A DNA stretch of 38,525 bases from Lachnospiraceae bacterium (lineage in GTDB: Bacteria; Bacillota; Clostridia; Lachnospirales; Lachnospiraceae), in NCBI GenBank assembly GCA_024693925.1, contig JAILKH010000093.1, positions 1 to 38,525 of the forward strand, given 5' to 3'. Below, piece by piece: positions 17,827-28,465 of the stretch. A program made the translations under genes and the position numbers. Position 1 is the stretch's first letter. Each line of letters opens with the position of its first letter. The notes below the pieces were generated by a model, which had not been told where the DNA came from, made no database searches, and saw nothing but the letters and a program-made list of their open reading frames with translations.

Positions 17827-20800
17827 TCAAATTAAGTTTAACACAGGCCATGGAATATTAACAGTGCATTTATGTTTAGTCGAATAAATGATAAGTTCTC
17901 CTATTTCCTTACCCGTCATGTTCAACAGGGCTTTTGCATAATATTCAAGTTGCACATGATAGCGATTTACCAATTCCTCCGTTTTTTCTACCGCATCCGT
18001 TTTATAATCCACTATCACCAGTTTATCATCTTCAATAAAATACGCGTCTATGATACCCTGTATCAGAAGACCCTCAATGCTAAACATAAAAGGTTGTTCT
18101 CTGTATAATCTCCCCTCCTTAAATGCTTTTTTCATCCTGACCGCCAACGCCGAATTGACAAAATCACTGATTTCCGATATTTTTACACTATTAACAAGCT
18201 CATCTTCCATAAGCCCTTCATTACGGATATATTTAAGAAACGATCCTATATCTTCCTCAGAAGTACCATTATCATAATTCCATAACTCAAATACCCTATG
18301 AACTGCCGTACCATGAATATTGGCAGGCAACTCTCTGAGTTCTGCTTTCATAAAATCAGGGACCGGTGGGCTGATCTCCTCCCCGGGCAGTTCAAAAAAT
18401 CTGCTGTCTTCCCTTAAAACTTCCGGAGTATCTTCCTGCATACTTCTCTTTTTAAGTTCCGAAACCGAAACCTTTTCAAAAATTTTACGTTCATTTTCAT
18501 AGGGATATTCAAAACAGCATCTTTCCAATAAAATTGTTTCAATATCATTTTCCACTATTTCATTTCCTGTTTCCGAACCGGGACCCTTTCCTCCCGGCTC
18601 TGCCCACATATCCATCATTTTCTGACGTCGTGCCTCTATATCTATATGTGTAATTATCCTGGAATTTATTAATGCTGAAGCAGATAATGTATTCACTTTA
18701 ATTGATTTTAAGCCATCATTATTCATCCCAAAGATCAGTAACTGAAGAAAACTGTTACAATTGATCAATGCCTTTTGTGATGCCAATGTTTTATTTATAT
18801 CTTTAACCACTCCGGTCATTATCAATTTTTCCCTGGCTCTTGTCATTGCGACATATAGGATCCTTTCTTCCTCTGCCATCATTTCAAGATTCTTTTTATC
18901 AGCTATCGCTGTTTTTAATAATGTTGTCTGTTTAATTCTCCTTAAAGGATCCACAAAATTAAAAGCCATTCCCAGATCAATATCGGTTATCAGACTGTTG
19001 TATAAATCTCTGCTGTTATATCCTTTACTCATTCCGGCTATAAAACAAACCGGGAACTCAAGTCCCTTGCTTTTATGGATCGACATTATCCTTACGGCAT
19101 CATCATTTTCATCTGCCAGATTTGCTTCGCCGTAATCAATCTCATATTTTTTCAACATCTCAATATAACGCACAAAATGGAACAATCCTTTATAACTTGT
19201 TTTCCCATAATCCTCTGCTTTCTTTAAAAGCATATTAAGATTAGCTTTTCGTCTTTTACCATCCGGCATACAACTTACGTATAAACCATATTCCCCGTCA
19301 ATTATTTCCAACAACAATTCATATACGGAAATATACCCGGTTTTATCTCTGAGCTTTTTATACCCCGAAAGAAATTTTTGGGATTTTTCTCCCAACTCAC
19401 CCGGCACATCATCCTTTGAACACAAAACAAGCGACCCAAACAGATACTTGTCCGGATATTTCAAATGAAGTATCGCCAATTCTTCATCACTAAACCGTAA
19501 AAAACCCGCCTTAAGCACTGCCGTAAGCGGAATATCCTGTAAAGGATTATCTAATACCCGCAGATAATCCAGCAATACAGATATCTCATCCGCCTCAAAA
19601 TATCCCGACTGCGTCATTGAATGAACCGGTATCCCGGCAGATAATATCACCTTTTTAAAGGTTTCATCCCAGCCCTTTAAACTTCTTAGCAAAATCACGA
19701 TATCCGAATATTTTACCGGCCTCATTCTGTCCGGTTCATCTTCTGTGGGATCATATACCTTATGACCACTCATCAGTTCATTGATCCTTTCGGCAATTAT
19801 ACCTGCCTCCAATTCCCTTTCATCCATTCCCTCTTCCGAGGAAATAAGAATAAGTTCCGTTTTTTCTTTACTTTCCTCTACCATTGGGTAACAGGCTTTA
19901 GGATAAAGCGCAACATCCTCATTATACTCTATCCCGCCGATTTCCCTTGTCATTATCTGCTTAAACAACTCATTCACCGACACCAATACCGATTCTCTGG
20001 AGCGGAAATTATGGTGAAGATCTATCTTTATATTTACATCCGTATCCGGTAGCTCTGTATTTTTACTGTACGTTTTAAAGGAATTATATTTATCCATAAA
20101 GAGCTGAGGTCTCGCCAGTCGAAAACTGTAAATACTCTGCTTAACATCACCTACCATAAATATATTGTTTCCACGGGATATATATTTGATTATCTCCTCC
20201 TGTATCAGATTACTGTCCTGATATTCATCTACATATATTTCCCTAAAATAATTTCTGTACTCTTTAGCAGTGCTTTCATTATTTAATCTTAATATTTTAA
20301 GACATAAATGCTCCAGATCCGCAAAATCAACTATCTTTCTTTTTCTTTTCTCCCCGCTGTATTTTTCCATTATAATACGGGTCAATCTGACTATTTCTTC
20401 CGCCACCGGCAGACAATCCCTGATACGCCTGTCATTTTCCTCTGACGAAATAAGAAATTCCTTGTTTTTTAAACCTTCAATGACTTTTTTATACTCATTT
20501 CTAATACTTTTTACCCGCTCCGCAATTTCGGGATCAACATAAGGTCCCCCCTTCTTCGGACGCCCCAACCGCATAAACTCCACCGAACGTATATGATATC
20601 TATATTCTTCATAAGATTTTTTCTCTCTAAGATTTTCCAGCAATTCCATGTCATTCTTAACTGCTTCAGTATACATATACGGTCCGTCTGTATCCGCACA
20701 TAACTCATAAGCCATACTGGCCAGGTTGTATATATATTCAATATTTATTCCCGCAAGGTCCGTTAACACCCTCATCCATTCCTTATTTTTTTCCGGTTCG

Positions 20801-21393
20801 GAATAAACCGCAAGGCACTTATCAAGCCACCTTTCAGGCTCCGGTGCACTCATTGCATATTCATACATGCGATCAAGAACTTCTAAGATGGAATTATCGT
20901 TTTTTCCCGTTGCAAAACATTCCGTAAAATCAATAAAATCTTCACTTCCTTTTTCATACTCCTCTTCCAGACATTTCGATAATATATCCTGTTTAAGAAG
21001 CTTGCATTCCGCCTCATCCGCAACCCGGAAATCCGGGTCCATATCAATTTCCTGAAAATGATTTCTGATCACGTCAAGACAAAAACCATGTATGGTAGAG
21101 ATCTTTGCATTATGAACAAGTGCGGCCTGTTTTATAAGATATTCGTCCATCGGATTGGCGGCACGTTTATCTTCAATGGCCTTTAATATCTTTTCTTTCA
21201 TTTGTTCCGCCGCTGCTTTTGTAAACGTCATAACCAGCAACCGGTCAATATCTACAGGTTCCTTATCCTCCGTAACCCGGCGAATAATACGTTCAACCAA
21301 AACGGTAGTTTTTCCGGAACCGGCTGCGGCCGACAGCAAAAGATTCTTATTCCTTATTTTAATTGCCTGTAATTGTTCTTCAGTAAATGCCAT
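17827..21393 (-). CDS. addA: ATP-dependent helicase/nuclease subunit A (AddA)
   Basis: This 1188-residue protein is full length for AddA, the motor and 3'-strand nuclease subunit of the AddAB double-strand-break repair enzyme. It has the UvrD-type helicase motifs: Walker A AAAGSGKTT (22-30), TFTKAAAEQM (56-65), VDEYQDS (388-394), GDVKQSIYSFR, and the late motif MSIHKSKGLEFPV, then YVAMTRAREKL. The C-terminal RecB-type nuclease has Asp1116 (GIIDAYF), Asp1129 and Lys1131 (VDYKTD), the expected catalytic set. AddAB resects broken ends up to a Chi site and hands over to RecA. The ATG follows GGAG and is 16 nt after the addB stop, the standard addB-addA order. Confidence 0.98.
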   Translation of the reverse strand: MAFTEEQLQAIKIRNKNLLLSAAAGSGKTTVLVERIIRRVTEDKEPVDIDRLLVMTFTKAAAEQMKEKILKAIEDKRAANPMDEYLIKQAALVHNAKISTIHGFCLDVIRNHFQEIDMDPDFRVADEAECKLLKQDILSKCLEEEYEKGSEDFIDFTECFATGKNDNSILEVLDRMYEYAMSAPEPERWLDKCLAVYSEPEKNKEWMRVLTDLAGINIEYIYNLASMAYELCADTDGPYMYTEAVKNDMELLENLREKKSYEEYRYHIRSVEFMRLGRPKKGGPYVDPEIAERVKSIRNEYKKVIEGLKNKEFLISSEENDRRIRDCLPVAEEIVRLTRIIMEKYSGEKRKRKIVDFADLEHLCLKILRLNNESTAKEYRNYFREIYVDEYQDSNLIQEEIIKYISRGNNIFMVGDVKQSIYSFRLARPQLFMDKYNSFKTYSKNTELPDTDVNIKIDLHHNFRSRESVLVSVNELFKQIMTREIGGIEYNEDVALYPKACYPMVEESKEKTELILISSEEGMDERELEAGIIAERINELMSGHKVYDPTEDEPDRMRPVKYSDIVILLRSLKGWDETFKKVILSAGIPVHSMTQSGYFEADEISVLLDYLRVLDNPLQDIPLTAVLKAGFLRFSDEELAILHLKYPDKYLFGSLVLCSKDDVPGELGEKSQKFLSGYKKLRDKTGYISVYELLLEIIDGEYGLYVSCMPDGKRRKANLNMLLKKAEDYGKTSYKGLFHFVRYIEMLKKYEIDYGEANLADENDDAVRIMSIHKSKGLEFPVCFIAGMSKGYNSRDLYNSLITDIDLGMAFNFVDPLRRIKQTTLLKTAIADKKNLEMMAEEERILYVAMTRAREKLIMTGVVKDINKTLASQKALINCNSFLQLLIFGMNNDGLKSIKVNTLSASALINSRIITHIDIEARRQKMMDMWAEPGGKGPGSETGNEIVENDIETILLERCCFEYPYENERKIFEKVSVSELKKRSMQEDTPEVLREDSRFFELPGEEISPPVPDFMKAELRELPANIHGTAVHRVFELWNYDNGTSEEDIGSFLKYIRNEGLMEDELVNSVKISEISDFVNSALAVRMKKAFKEGRLYREQPFMFSIEGLLIQGIIDAYFIEDDKLVIVDYKTDAVEKTEELVNRYHVQLEYYAKALLNMTGKEIGELIIYSTKHKCTVNIPWPVLNLI

Positions 21394-21408
21394 TACTTAT
21401 AATCTCCG

Positions 21409-24400
21409 TTATTCTTCAACAGCTTTTCTCATCATATCCAGAATGTATTCATTAAGTGACCTTGTATTTTCCCCATCTTCCGGATCATCTCCTTCAAAAA
21501 GTTCCCGGCCGGCGTCCGATACGATACCCTCACCCTTATATCCGCAAATTCCGGAATATTCACAATATAAACAGGGGCTGTTCTTTTTCGGGCTTTCCTT
21601 ATGGGCCTCTGCTTTAATATTACCGTCAAGTATCTCGGATCCCATCTGGGATATCTTTTTATTTACATATTCGGAAATTATTTTAAAATCCTCTGTTCCG
21701 GCTACCTTACTGGTTCCGGTTAATTCTCCGTTCTTCTTAATGCCTACCGGTATCACTTCGGAAGCCCCCGAAAACTCTTCATCGATAAGCCGATATATTT
21801 CATTATCCGAATTTGTAAGCCCGGACATCCTAAGCTCTGCAGCTATCTTTTTTTCAATTTCCTTATGAAATACATCCTCCGCTTCGGACAAAAACGGTCC
21901 GCTTATATCTTCACTGCTGCAATCAATAACCGGATCATCAATATGATAATAAAACATACCTGCAGGTATAACTTCCGGTTTATTCCTTTCATTGGAAATC
22001 TTTCCAAAATACTCACAGGCCGCATTCATATATACAACCAGCTGAAGATCCAGACCAAGATATATGGCTGCAAGATCAAAATTCTTATTCCCGGACTTAT
22101 AATCAATTATCTTAACATAAACTTTTTCGTTATCTTTACATATATCCATACGATCAATACGTCCTATAAGACGTAATTTCCCCTCTCCGTCCAGTTTTAA
22201 ATTAAGAGAGTTATAATCATTACCCGAAGAAAAATCAAATTCAAAACTGTAAGGTTCAAACCTTCCCTTTTTTAACTGCAGGGTTAAGGTATCCACTGTC
22301 CGAAGCATGATGCGCCTTATTCTGGTAATGGTATGTTTTGTTCGAAAAGTACCATATACAGCACCGTAATTATCTCTGGCTATACATCTTTCTATAGCAT
22401 CGTCTATAACTTTATTTCTGTCTTCCGGATCTATATTTAACCAGGATACACCTCTGTCTTTTAATATAACCGCATACATCTGCAAAACATCATGAAAAAC
22501 AGACCCCATATCCGACGCCTCAAAGGAAAACAATTCTCTCTCTTTTATTCCAAGACCATATTTCAGAAAATGGGCATATGCACATTTCGCATAATTCTCC
22601 AGTCTTGTGATCGAACATGTAAGTTCGGTACCGTATAAGGCTGCGGCAACTGCTTTACTTATTTCGTCTTTTTTCGAGAAATCCCCCTTTTCAAAGGCCG
22701 CATCCATAATTTTTTTAAGCCCGTTACGATACTTCTCTTCCTTCAAAAAAACCTTAAAAAGAGAAAAATATTCTCTCAATTGATTTTCATCGTATCTATT
22801 CACCGCATCCTGCATTTCCGCGGAAATTTTAACATAAGCCGTATTCATATTATAAATCCGGTTTAAAATATCATCCTTCACGATCTCCGGTTTCAATTTC
22901 GGAAACATCCTTCTTATCATCTTTACAAAGTAAGAAGGATTTATAGATTTTCCGTCTTGCGAAAGGCCCGAATAAGATATATATAATTCCTCCGACGGCT
23001 TTGTAACAAGCATATAAAGATACAATCTTTGAGTATATGCCTGCATTCTTGCTGTTGGTGCCAGCTCGATTTTCTTATCTTCCCCTTCATTTTCTTCAGT
23101 AAGAAAATCTCTCTCCATATCGGAAATTATTCCGCCACTGTTTAAATTTGACGGAATTATCCCATCATTTACCCCCACAAAGAACAGAGCTTTTATATCT
23201 CTTAACCTGCTTCTTGTAATATCACCTATCTGAACATAATCATCCGTTCCCGGAATAACTCCGGTTCTTATCTCCGCAAATCCGGCATCAAGAAGCTCGG
23301 AATATTCTTTTATAGTTACTTCTTCATCCGGCAAAAAACTAACCATCTTATCCAAAAGCAGACAAATTTCTTCATAAAGTTTTTCATACTCTTTTGCTCT
23401 TACGGTATCCTCTGTTTCCTTAAACTGCTCACTCAATTTAAGCATCTTTTCATATATTCTGTCCCTGCTCAGGTATTTGTACAAAGCAGCGGATATAACT
23501 CTGACATCATACTTTGAGTTTTGGGAAATATTGTTTTCTTCAGCCAAAGGATTACCTTCCTGTATATCCCGGTACAGAAGCTCAAATTTATCCGACAGAT
23601 CACTTCTCAATCCATTAAGCTCCTCCAACCGGGAAACTTCCATATATCTGGGTTTTAGCACAAAGGATTCCTTCCACTTTTTCCTTCCCTTGATCCCGTA
23701 TCTGAGTACATAATTTTCCAACTCATCAATAGTCTTCCGGGAATAATCGGTCATTCCCGTTCTTAAATATCTGAATACAGCTTCATAACTGTAATCTTCA
23801 ATTATAATATCGAATAAAGACCTTATCAGTTCTATCATGGGATTAAGCAATACAGGCTCGGTCCTATCCGCAAAAAACGGAATCCCGTATCTTGAAAATG
23901 CTCTTTTACATACATTAATATATGTATCCGGGTCACCGGTAACAACCGCGATATCCTTATAATGATATCCTTCTTCTCTTATAAGTTTTTCTATCCTTAC
24001 AGCAGTCTCAACAGCCTCATCTTCCGGTGTTGAACCGGTAAATATATGTATACTTCGAGCTTCCTCCTCAAACGCCTTTTCCCCCGCTCTGAACATATTT
24101 CGTTCAAGATGAATAAGATCTCTGCGTTTATCCTTCTCTTTTATGGGCTTTCCATTTATATCATAAGCAAATCTTGCCGGAACTTCTTCCAGTATTACTT
24201 CATCCGGTTTTTTCTTTATCTCCTTTTCCCTGCATACTCTTTCAAGCATAGATAGTGTTTTTCTACTCAGATAAAATAAATCCTGCTCATTTAGCGAAGT
24301 GTTTTGACCATAATTTACATCAAAAAGCAAAGTCATATATACATCAACAGTATTTTGAAGCAATACTGCCAAAAGCTTCGCCTGTACCGGAGTGAACCCC

Positions 24401-25020
24401 GTATATCCATCAAGAACAATAACGCTTTTCTTAAGCTTCAGGGAGCCCGGTACGGCATCCGAAACTTTTTGGAGTATCTCTTCGGTGGTAATGTATTTTT
24501 CATTTATATATTTTAAAAACTCCCGATATAAAAGCTGTATATCCGTAAGCTTACTTTTCAGTATCTCTCTGTCACGGCTTTTATCTATCAATTCCGTTAA
24601 TTCTTTATCTCCGATACCATATTGCATAAACTCCGATATAACCGATTTCACTTCACTAATATATCCCAGTTTACTGTATACGTCCGAAAGTGCCGTCAAT
24701 TTATCCCTGTTTTTTCCCGCCATATAACGCAATATAAGATTCTTTCCTATATCATCTATTACGGAACCTTTTATATTCTTATAACCCACCTCTTCAAAAA
24801 CTCTGTGGGCAAGTCGGGTAAAACTTAATACATCTATATTAAGCATACCTTTGTTAGGATGCATTGATATCAGCTTTAACTGGGTACTGAGATTATATTG
24901 CTCCGGAACCAGGAATAAATACGTTAACTCCGGATGTTTTAAAGATTCATTTATGATATGTTTATATAACTTATAAGATTTTCCGCTTCCGCTGCCGCCA
25001 AGATATAATTGAAGTGCCAT
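21409..25020 (-). CDS. addB: ATP-dependent helicase/nuclease subunit B (AddB)
   Basis: The 1203-residue protein is the inactivated-helicase, Chi-recognising and 5'-strand nuclease subunit of AddAB. It has a Walker A-like GGSGSGKS at 8-15 and a C-terminal nuclease with IIDYKSG. The four iron-sulfur cluster cysteines are present: one in NYAKCAYAHF (about 800) and the CxxCx5C group at 1150, 1153 and 1159, which staples the nuclease domain. All catalytic and cluster residues expected of a working subunit are seen. The start has AGAGG eight bases upstream. It is the first gene after the promoter at 25113-25141, and the next gene, addA, follows after 15 nt. Confidence 0.97.
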   Translation of the reverse strand: MALQLYLGGSGSGKSYKLYKHIINESLKHPELTYLFLVPEQYNLSTQLKLISMHPNKGMLNIDVLSFTRLAHRVFEEVGYKNIKGSVIDDIGKNLILRYMAGKNRDKLTALSDVYSKLGYISEVKSVISEFMQYGIGDKELTELIDKSRDREILKSKLTDIQLLYREFLKYINEKYITTEEILQKVSDAVPGSLKLKKSVIVLDGYTGFTPVQAKLLAVLLQNTVDVYMTLLFDVNYGQNTSLNEQDLFYLSRKTLSMLERVCREKEIKKKPDEVILEEVPARFAYDINGKPIKEKDKRRDLIHLERNMFRAGEKAFEEEARSIHIFTGSTPEDEAVETAVRIEKLIREEGYHYKDIAVVTGDPDTYINVCKRAFSRYGIPFFADRTEPVLLNPMIELIRSLFDIIIEDYSYEAVFRYLRTGMTDYSRKTIDELENYVLRYGIKGRKKWKESFVLKPRYMEVSRLEELNGLRSDLSDKFELLYRDIQEGNPLAEENNISQNSKYDVRVISAALYKYLSRDRIYEKMLKLSEQFKETEDTVRAKEYEKLYEEICLLLDKMVSFLPDEEVTIKEYSELLDAGFAEIRTGVIPGTDDYVQIGDITRSRLRDIKALFFVGVNDGIIPSNLNSGGIISDMERDFLTEENEGEDKKIELAPTARMQAYTQRLYLYMLVTKPSEELYISYSGLSQDGKSINPSYFVKMIRRMFPKLKPEIVKDDILNRIYNMNTAYVKISAEMQDAVNRYDENQLREYFSLFKVFLKEEKYRNGLKKIMDAAFEKGDFSKKDEISKAVAAALYGTELTCSITRLENYAKCAYAHFLKYGLGIKERELFSFEASDMGSVFHDVLQMYAVILKDRGVSWLNIDPEDRNKVIDDAIERCIARDNYGAVYGTFRTKHTITRIRRIMLRTVDTLTLQLKKGRFEPYSFEFDFSSGNDYNSLNLKLDGEGKLRLIGRIDRMDICKDNEKVYVKIIDYKSGNKNFDLAAIYLGLDLQLVVYMNAACEYFGKISNERNKPEVIPAGMFYYHIDDPVIDCSSEDISGPFLSEAEDVFHKEIEKKIAAELRMSGLTNSDNEIYRLIDEEFSGASEVIPVGIKKNGELTGTSKVAGTEDFKIISEYVNKKISQMGSEILDGNIKAEAHKESPKKNSPCLYCEYSGICGYKGEGIVSDAGRELFEGDDPEDGENTRSLNEYILDMMRKAVEE

Positions 25021-25112
25021 TTAGTAAACCTCTTTATCAATCAATAATATGTATTATTATGATCCATTTATCTGTTCCTTACGGATCCTTTATATTAACA
25101 GCTTATAATAAA

Positions 25113-25141
25113 ATTATACGTTAACCCAATGCAGCATTCAA
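25113..25141 (-). promoter_or_regulatory. Vegetative promoter of the addBA transcription unit
   Basis: On the minus strand TTGAAT (25141-25136) is followed after exactly 17 bases by a perfect TATAAT (25118-25113). The leader to the addB ATG would be about 85 nt. The promoter lies about 35 nt past the glnA terminator. The remaining 25021-25112 is AT-rich leader with no motif I recognise. Confidence 0.75.
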
Positions 25142-25176
25142 GCTTGGAAATATACGTGACCGCAGAGATCGCCCAT

Positions 25177-25209
25177 AAAAAATGCGAAGATGAATTCTCA
25201 CCTTCGCAT
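25177..25209 (-). terminator. Rho-independent terminator of the glutamine synthetase gene
   Basis: On the minus strand ATGCGAAGGTGA (25209-25198) pairs with TCATCTTCGCAT (25193-25182) across a 4-nt loop, with one G-U pair, and is followed by a run of T residues (25182-25177). It lies 23 nt past the stop codon, separating glnA from addBA. Confidence 0.93.
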
Positions 25210-25231
25210 ATCCCAATATATTTCCAAAACA

Positions 25232-27325
25232 TCACACCGAAAAAAGCAAATCTCCATATGTAGGGAACGGCCAGTATTTGTCTGCCGTATTAATTTCCAT
25301 TTCATCACAATAAGCTCTTAATTTATCCATTGCGGGTATTATCCTGTCTTTATAATATTTGGCACATTCCAGATTATCTTCAATCGCGGAAACTTTAAGC
25401 AACAGCTTATCCAATTCATTAACCTGTACATACGCCTTATCTTCCAGTACCGATAACTTTTTAATAAGATCTTTTTCCATACCGTTTTTAAATAAAGTAT
25501 CCGTACCCATCTTAAGGCTTAGGGTTTTAGCCAGCTCCCGAATATATTCATTGACCGCGGGAAGGATTTGCCGCTTTGCCATTTCACTCATTGTCATAGC
25601 TTCAATGTTTAAAGTTTTACTGTATACATCAAGATTTATCTCATATCTTGACTTTATCTCAAGAGCAGTATATATATTATGCTTTTCAAAAAGATCAATA
25701 TTCTTTTTTTCAAGCATGGCAGGCATAGCATCCACTGTAGTTTCCAGATTTAAAAGTCCTCTCTTTTTTGCTTCTTCTTTCCACTCTTTTGAATAACCGT
25801 CACCATTAAAAATTATACGCTTATGCTTTTTAATAGTAGTCTTTATAAGTTCATTAAGTGTGTCCGTAAAATCATCTGCCTTCTCGAGTTCATCCGCAAA
25901 TTTTGACAGCTCCTCGGCAACGATGGTATTAAGTATCGTATTAGGACCCGAAACAGACATGGAAGAACCGCAGGATCTGAATTCAAATTTATTTCCCGTA
26001 AAAGCAAAGGGCGATGTTCTGTTTCTGTCTGTTGTATCCTTGGGAAATGAAGGAAGTACATGTACTCCGATCTCCATCTTGCCTGCACCCTGCTTATTAT
26101 ACGAAGTATCATTTTCAATACAATCAAGGATAGCTTCAAGATCATCCCCCAAAAAAATTGACATAATAGCCGGCGGAGCCTCCGAAGCTCCGAGACGATG
26201 ATCATTCCCCGCCGAAGCTATAGATACACGCATAAGATCCTGATACTCATCTATTCCTTTGATTATTGCTGTAAGAAACAGCAAAAACTGGGCATTCTCA
26301 TGAGGTGACTTTCCGGGCTCCAGCAAATTAACTCCTTCATCCGTAACCATTGACCAGTTATTATGCTTACCCGATCCATTAACTCCTGCAAAAGGCTTTT
26401 CATGCAACAGACATATCATATTATGGCGTTTGGCAACATTCTTCATAATCTCCATAGTGATCTGATTATGATCTATTGATATATTGGCAGTATCAAAAAT
26501 AGGAGCCATTTCATGCTGAGCCGGTGCAACTTCATTATGTTCGGTCTTAGACATAATACCAAGCTTCCATAATTCATCATTAAGTTCTTCCATATATGAC
26601 TGAACCCTGGGAAGGATGGCTCCAAAATAATGATCATCCATCTCCTGTCCCTTAGGTGCCATTGCACCATACAAAGTACGTCCGCAATACATAAGATCTT
26701 TTCTTTTATTATAAACATCCTTATCCACAAGGAAGTATTCCTGTTCCGGTCCCACCGTCGTGGTAACTCTTTTAACCGAAGAATTACCAAAAAGTCTTAA
26801 TATCCTAAGTGCCTGTTCATTTAAGGTTTCCATAGATCTTAAAAGAGGAGTTTTTTTATCAAGCGCTTCCCCTCCGTATGAACAAAACGCAGTCGGAATA
26901 CATAACACACCGTCCTTTACAAAAGCATAAGAGGTTGGATCCCAGGCAGTATATCCCCTTGCTTCAAAAGTGGCCCTAAGACCGCCGGAAGGAAAACTGG
27001 AAGCATCCGGCTCGCCCTTTATCAATTCCTTTCCGGAAAATTCCATAATCACACGTCCGTCATTCTGCGGAGAAATAAAACTATCATGCTTTTCTGCTGT
27101 TATACCCGTAAGCGGTTGAAACCAATGTGTATAATGGGTTGCACCTTTCTCAATAGCCCAATCCTTCATTGCTATTGCAACAGCATTAGCAATGGAAATA
27201 TCAAGATCTCTGCCATCCTCTATTGTCTTTTTCAAGGATTTATATATATCCTTTGGTAATTTATCACGCATTATCGCATCATTAAAAACCATACTACCGA
27301 ATATTTCAGGTACATTGCTTCTCAT
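25232..27325 (-). CDS. glnN: Type III glutamine synthetase (GlnN/GSIII)
   Basis: The 697-residue protein has the length and order of the GSIII family, much longer than GSI (about 450). Recognisable blocks are THWFQPLTG near residue 80, then [39 protein letters not shown]-type metal ligands ([14 protein letters not shown]), [14 protein letters not shown] and [10 protein letters not shown]. The C-terminal half is the GSIII-specific helical region with [14 protein letters not shown]. The enzyme makes glutamine from glutamate, ammonia and ATP in the cytosol as the main ammonia-assimilation step. The ATG has AAGGAG upstream. An inverted repeat lies just before that site (27344-27372) and may be regulatory. 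A terminator follows. GSIII as a principal glutamine synthetase is common in rumen and gut anaerobes. Confidence 0.97.
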   Translation of the reverse strand: MRSNVPEIFGSMVFNDAIMRDKLPKDIYKSLKKTIEDGRDLDISIANAVAIAMKDWAIEKGATHYTHWFQPLTGITAEKHDSFISPQNDGRVIMEFSGKELIKGEPDASSFPSGGLRATFEARGYTAWDPTSYAFVKDGVLCIPTAFCSYGGEALDKKTPLLRSMETLNEQALRILRLFGNSSVKRVTTTVGPEQEYFLVDKDVYNKRKDLMYCGRTLYGAMAPKGQEMDDHYFGAILPRVQSYMEELNDELWKLGIMSKTEHNEVAPAQHEMAPIFDTANISIDHNQITMEIMKNVAKRHNMICLLHEKPFAGVNGSGKHNNWSMVTDEGVNLLEPGKSPHENAQFLLFLTAIIKGIDEYQDLMRVSIASAGNDHRLGASEAPPAIMSIFLGDDLEAILDCIENDTSYNKQGAGKMEIGVHVLPSFPKDTTDRNRTSPFAFTGNKFEFRSCGSSMSVSGPNTILNTIVAEELSKFADELEKADDFTDTLNELIKTTIKKHKRIIFNGDGYSKEWKEEAKKRGLLNLETTVDAMPAMLEKKNIDLFEKHNIYTALEIKSRYEINLDVYSKTLNIEAMTMSEMAKRQILPAVNEYIRELAKTLSLKMGTDTLFKNGMEKDLIKKLSVLEDKAYVQVNELDKLLLKVSAIEDNLECAKYYKDRIIPAMDKLRAYCDEMEINTADKYWPFPTYGDLLFSV

Positions 27326-27343
27326 TTTTTTCTCCTTATACCA

Positions 27344-27372
27344 CGTTCAGGGAATACGTTCCACCCTTAACG
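27344..27372 (-). promoter_or_regulatory. Inverted repeat in the glnN leader, possible regulatory hairpin
   Basis: On the minus strand CGTTAAGGG (27372-27364) is matched by CCCTGAACG (27352-27344), eight of nine positions pairing, around an 11-nt loop. It ends about 6 nt before the glnN ribosome binding site. It could be an RNA hairpin or an operator. I do not recognise it as a known nitrogen-control element, and there is no T-run after it. Confidence 0.35.
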
Positions 27373-27427
27373 CCTTCTACAATTTCTTAATCATCTTTTT
27401 TCCAAAGCCTTCAGCCGGATGTATCTT

Positions 27428-28381
27428 CTATTCAAGCCTTATATATTCCGTAAGTCCGCTTTCCCCATACATTTGCCGGATCACTTCGTTATATACTTTC
27501 TGATCTTCATATACACCCCCAAAATGTACGTTATCGGAAAACATTTCGGGTGGATAATAATGTACACTTTCAAGATAATCCGGAAATATATGTGATAATC
27601 CGGTCTCTTCAAAAAGCAGGGGAGCTTTAACCTCCACTATCTCATGATATCCTTCCATATCCGGAACCGGGGAGGGTAAAAAATGAAATCTTACGTCATT
27701 TTCATCACACAAAGTTTTGATCTTCTTCAAATACGAAACATATACCGATGTTTCATTTGAATGCTCTATATCATTTTTACGATATTTTTTTATATAATTC
27801 AAATACAGTTTCCGGTTTAGTCCGCTGTTATCAATACGGCGAACAATTCCCTCCCTCATAAAGAACTCACCGTAAACATATTTTAATTCCTCCACGGTGT
27901 TATCATCAAGATACTTCAGATTTCCCGTCTCCACCAAAGGCATGACCACATATTGATACCCATATGAAATATCAAAATTTCTACTGACATCACCTATAGG
28001 GACCATAACAAGATAAATATCAGTTGCTTCGGGATGTGCCTCCAAAAATTTACAGGCCAATACATACTGACCGCACATCGTAAAAGGTGCTATTGCAGGT
28101 GCCACAGATCCTTCACCATTAATATTTGCAATATCCATCAACATCGGTCTGCATACACTGTCCCCCAGTAGTAATACCTTCGCTCCATCCTCGGTACTTA
28201 CCTTTTCTATAAGAGGTATTATCCAATCCGGTCCATCCATATGAGTAAGATACGTATCACTCACAGTATATCTTGCTATCGGCATTGAATAATCTTCATT
28301 ATATGATAACACAACGACCCCTGAAAGCAATATTAATATTATCAAAACTATTACAATAAACTTTCCTTTAAACTTATCCAT
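27428..28381 (-). CDS. SGNH-hydrolase-like exported protein, partner of the MBOAT acyltransferase
   Basis: The 317-residue protein has an N-terminal signal anchor (about 7-26) and an extracytoplasmic domain. VLLLGDSVCRP at 69-79 gives the GDS nucleophile Ser75, and SDNVHFG near the C-terminus gives Asp283 and His286 in the D-x-x-H spacing, completing an SGNH triad. The family resembles AlgJ/AlgX and DltD-type proteins, which complete transfer of acyl groups brought across the membrane by an MBOAT protein. It lies 84 nt after the MBOAT gene. The likely role is O-acylation of an exported polymer. The alternative DltD assignment is less likely because no dltA or dltC is visible. It is the last gene before glnN; no terminator was found in the 102-base gap. 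Confidence 0.72.
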   Translation of the reverse strand: MDKFKGKFIVIVLIILILLSGVVVLSYNEDYSMPIARYTVSDTYLTHMDGPDWIIPLIEKVSTEDGAKVLLLGDSVCRPMLMDIANINGEGSVAPAIAPFTMCGQYVLACKFLEAHPEATDIYLVMVPIGDVSRNFDISYGYQYVVMPLVETGNLKYLDDNTVEELKYVYGEFFMREGIVRRIDNSGLNRKLYLNYIKKYRKNDIEHSNETSVYVSYLKKIKTLCDENDVRFHFLPSPVPDMEGYHEIVEVKAPLLFEETGLSHIFPDYLESVHYYPPEMFSDNVHFGGVYEDQKVYNEVIRQMYGESGLTEYIRLE

Positions 28382-28465
28382 TTATTACGCTTTCCATCAC
28401 CCTGCAATACTTTCTCAAATTATGATCTTCTTAATTTTGTACCTCTCCGTCCTTTATTGAAATAC

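Noticed and set aside
21155-21868. Plus-strand frame of 237 codons over the addA/addB junction
   Set aside because: It is Ser-rich low-complexity sequence antisense to two intact conserved genes, as expected for a shadow frame.
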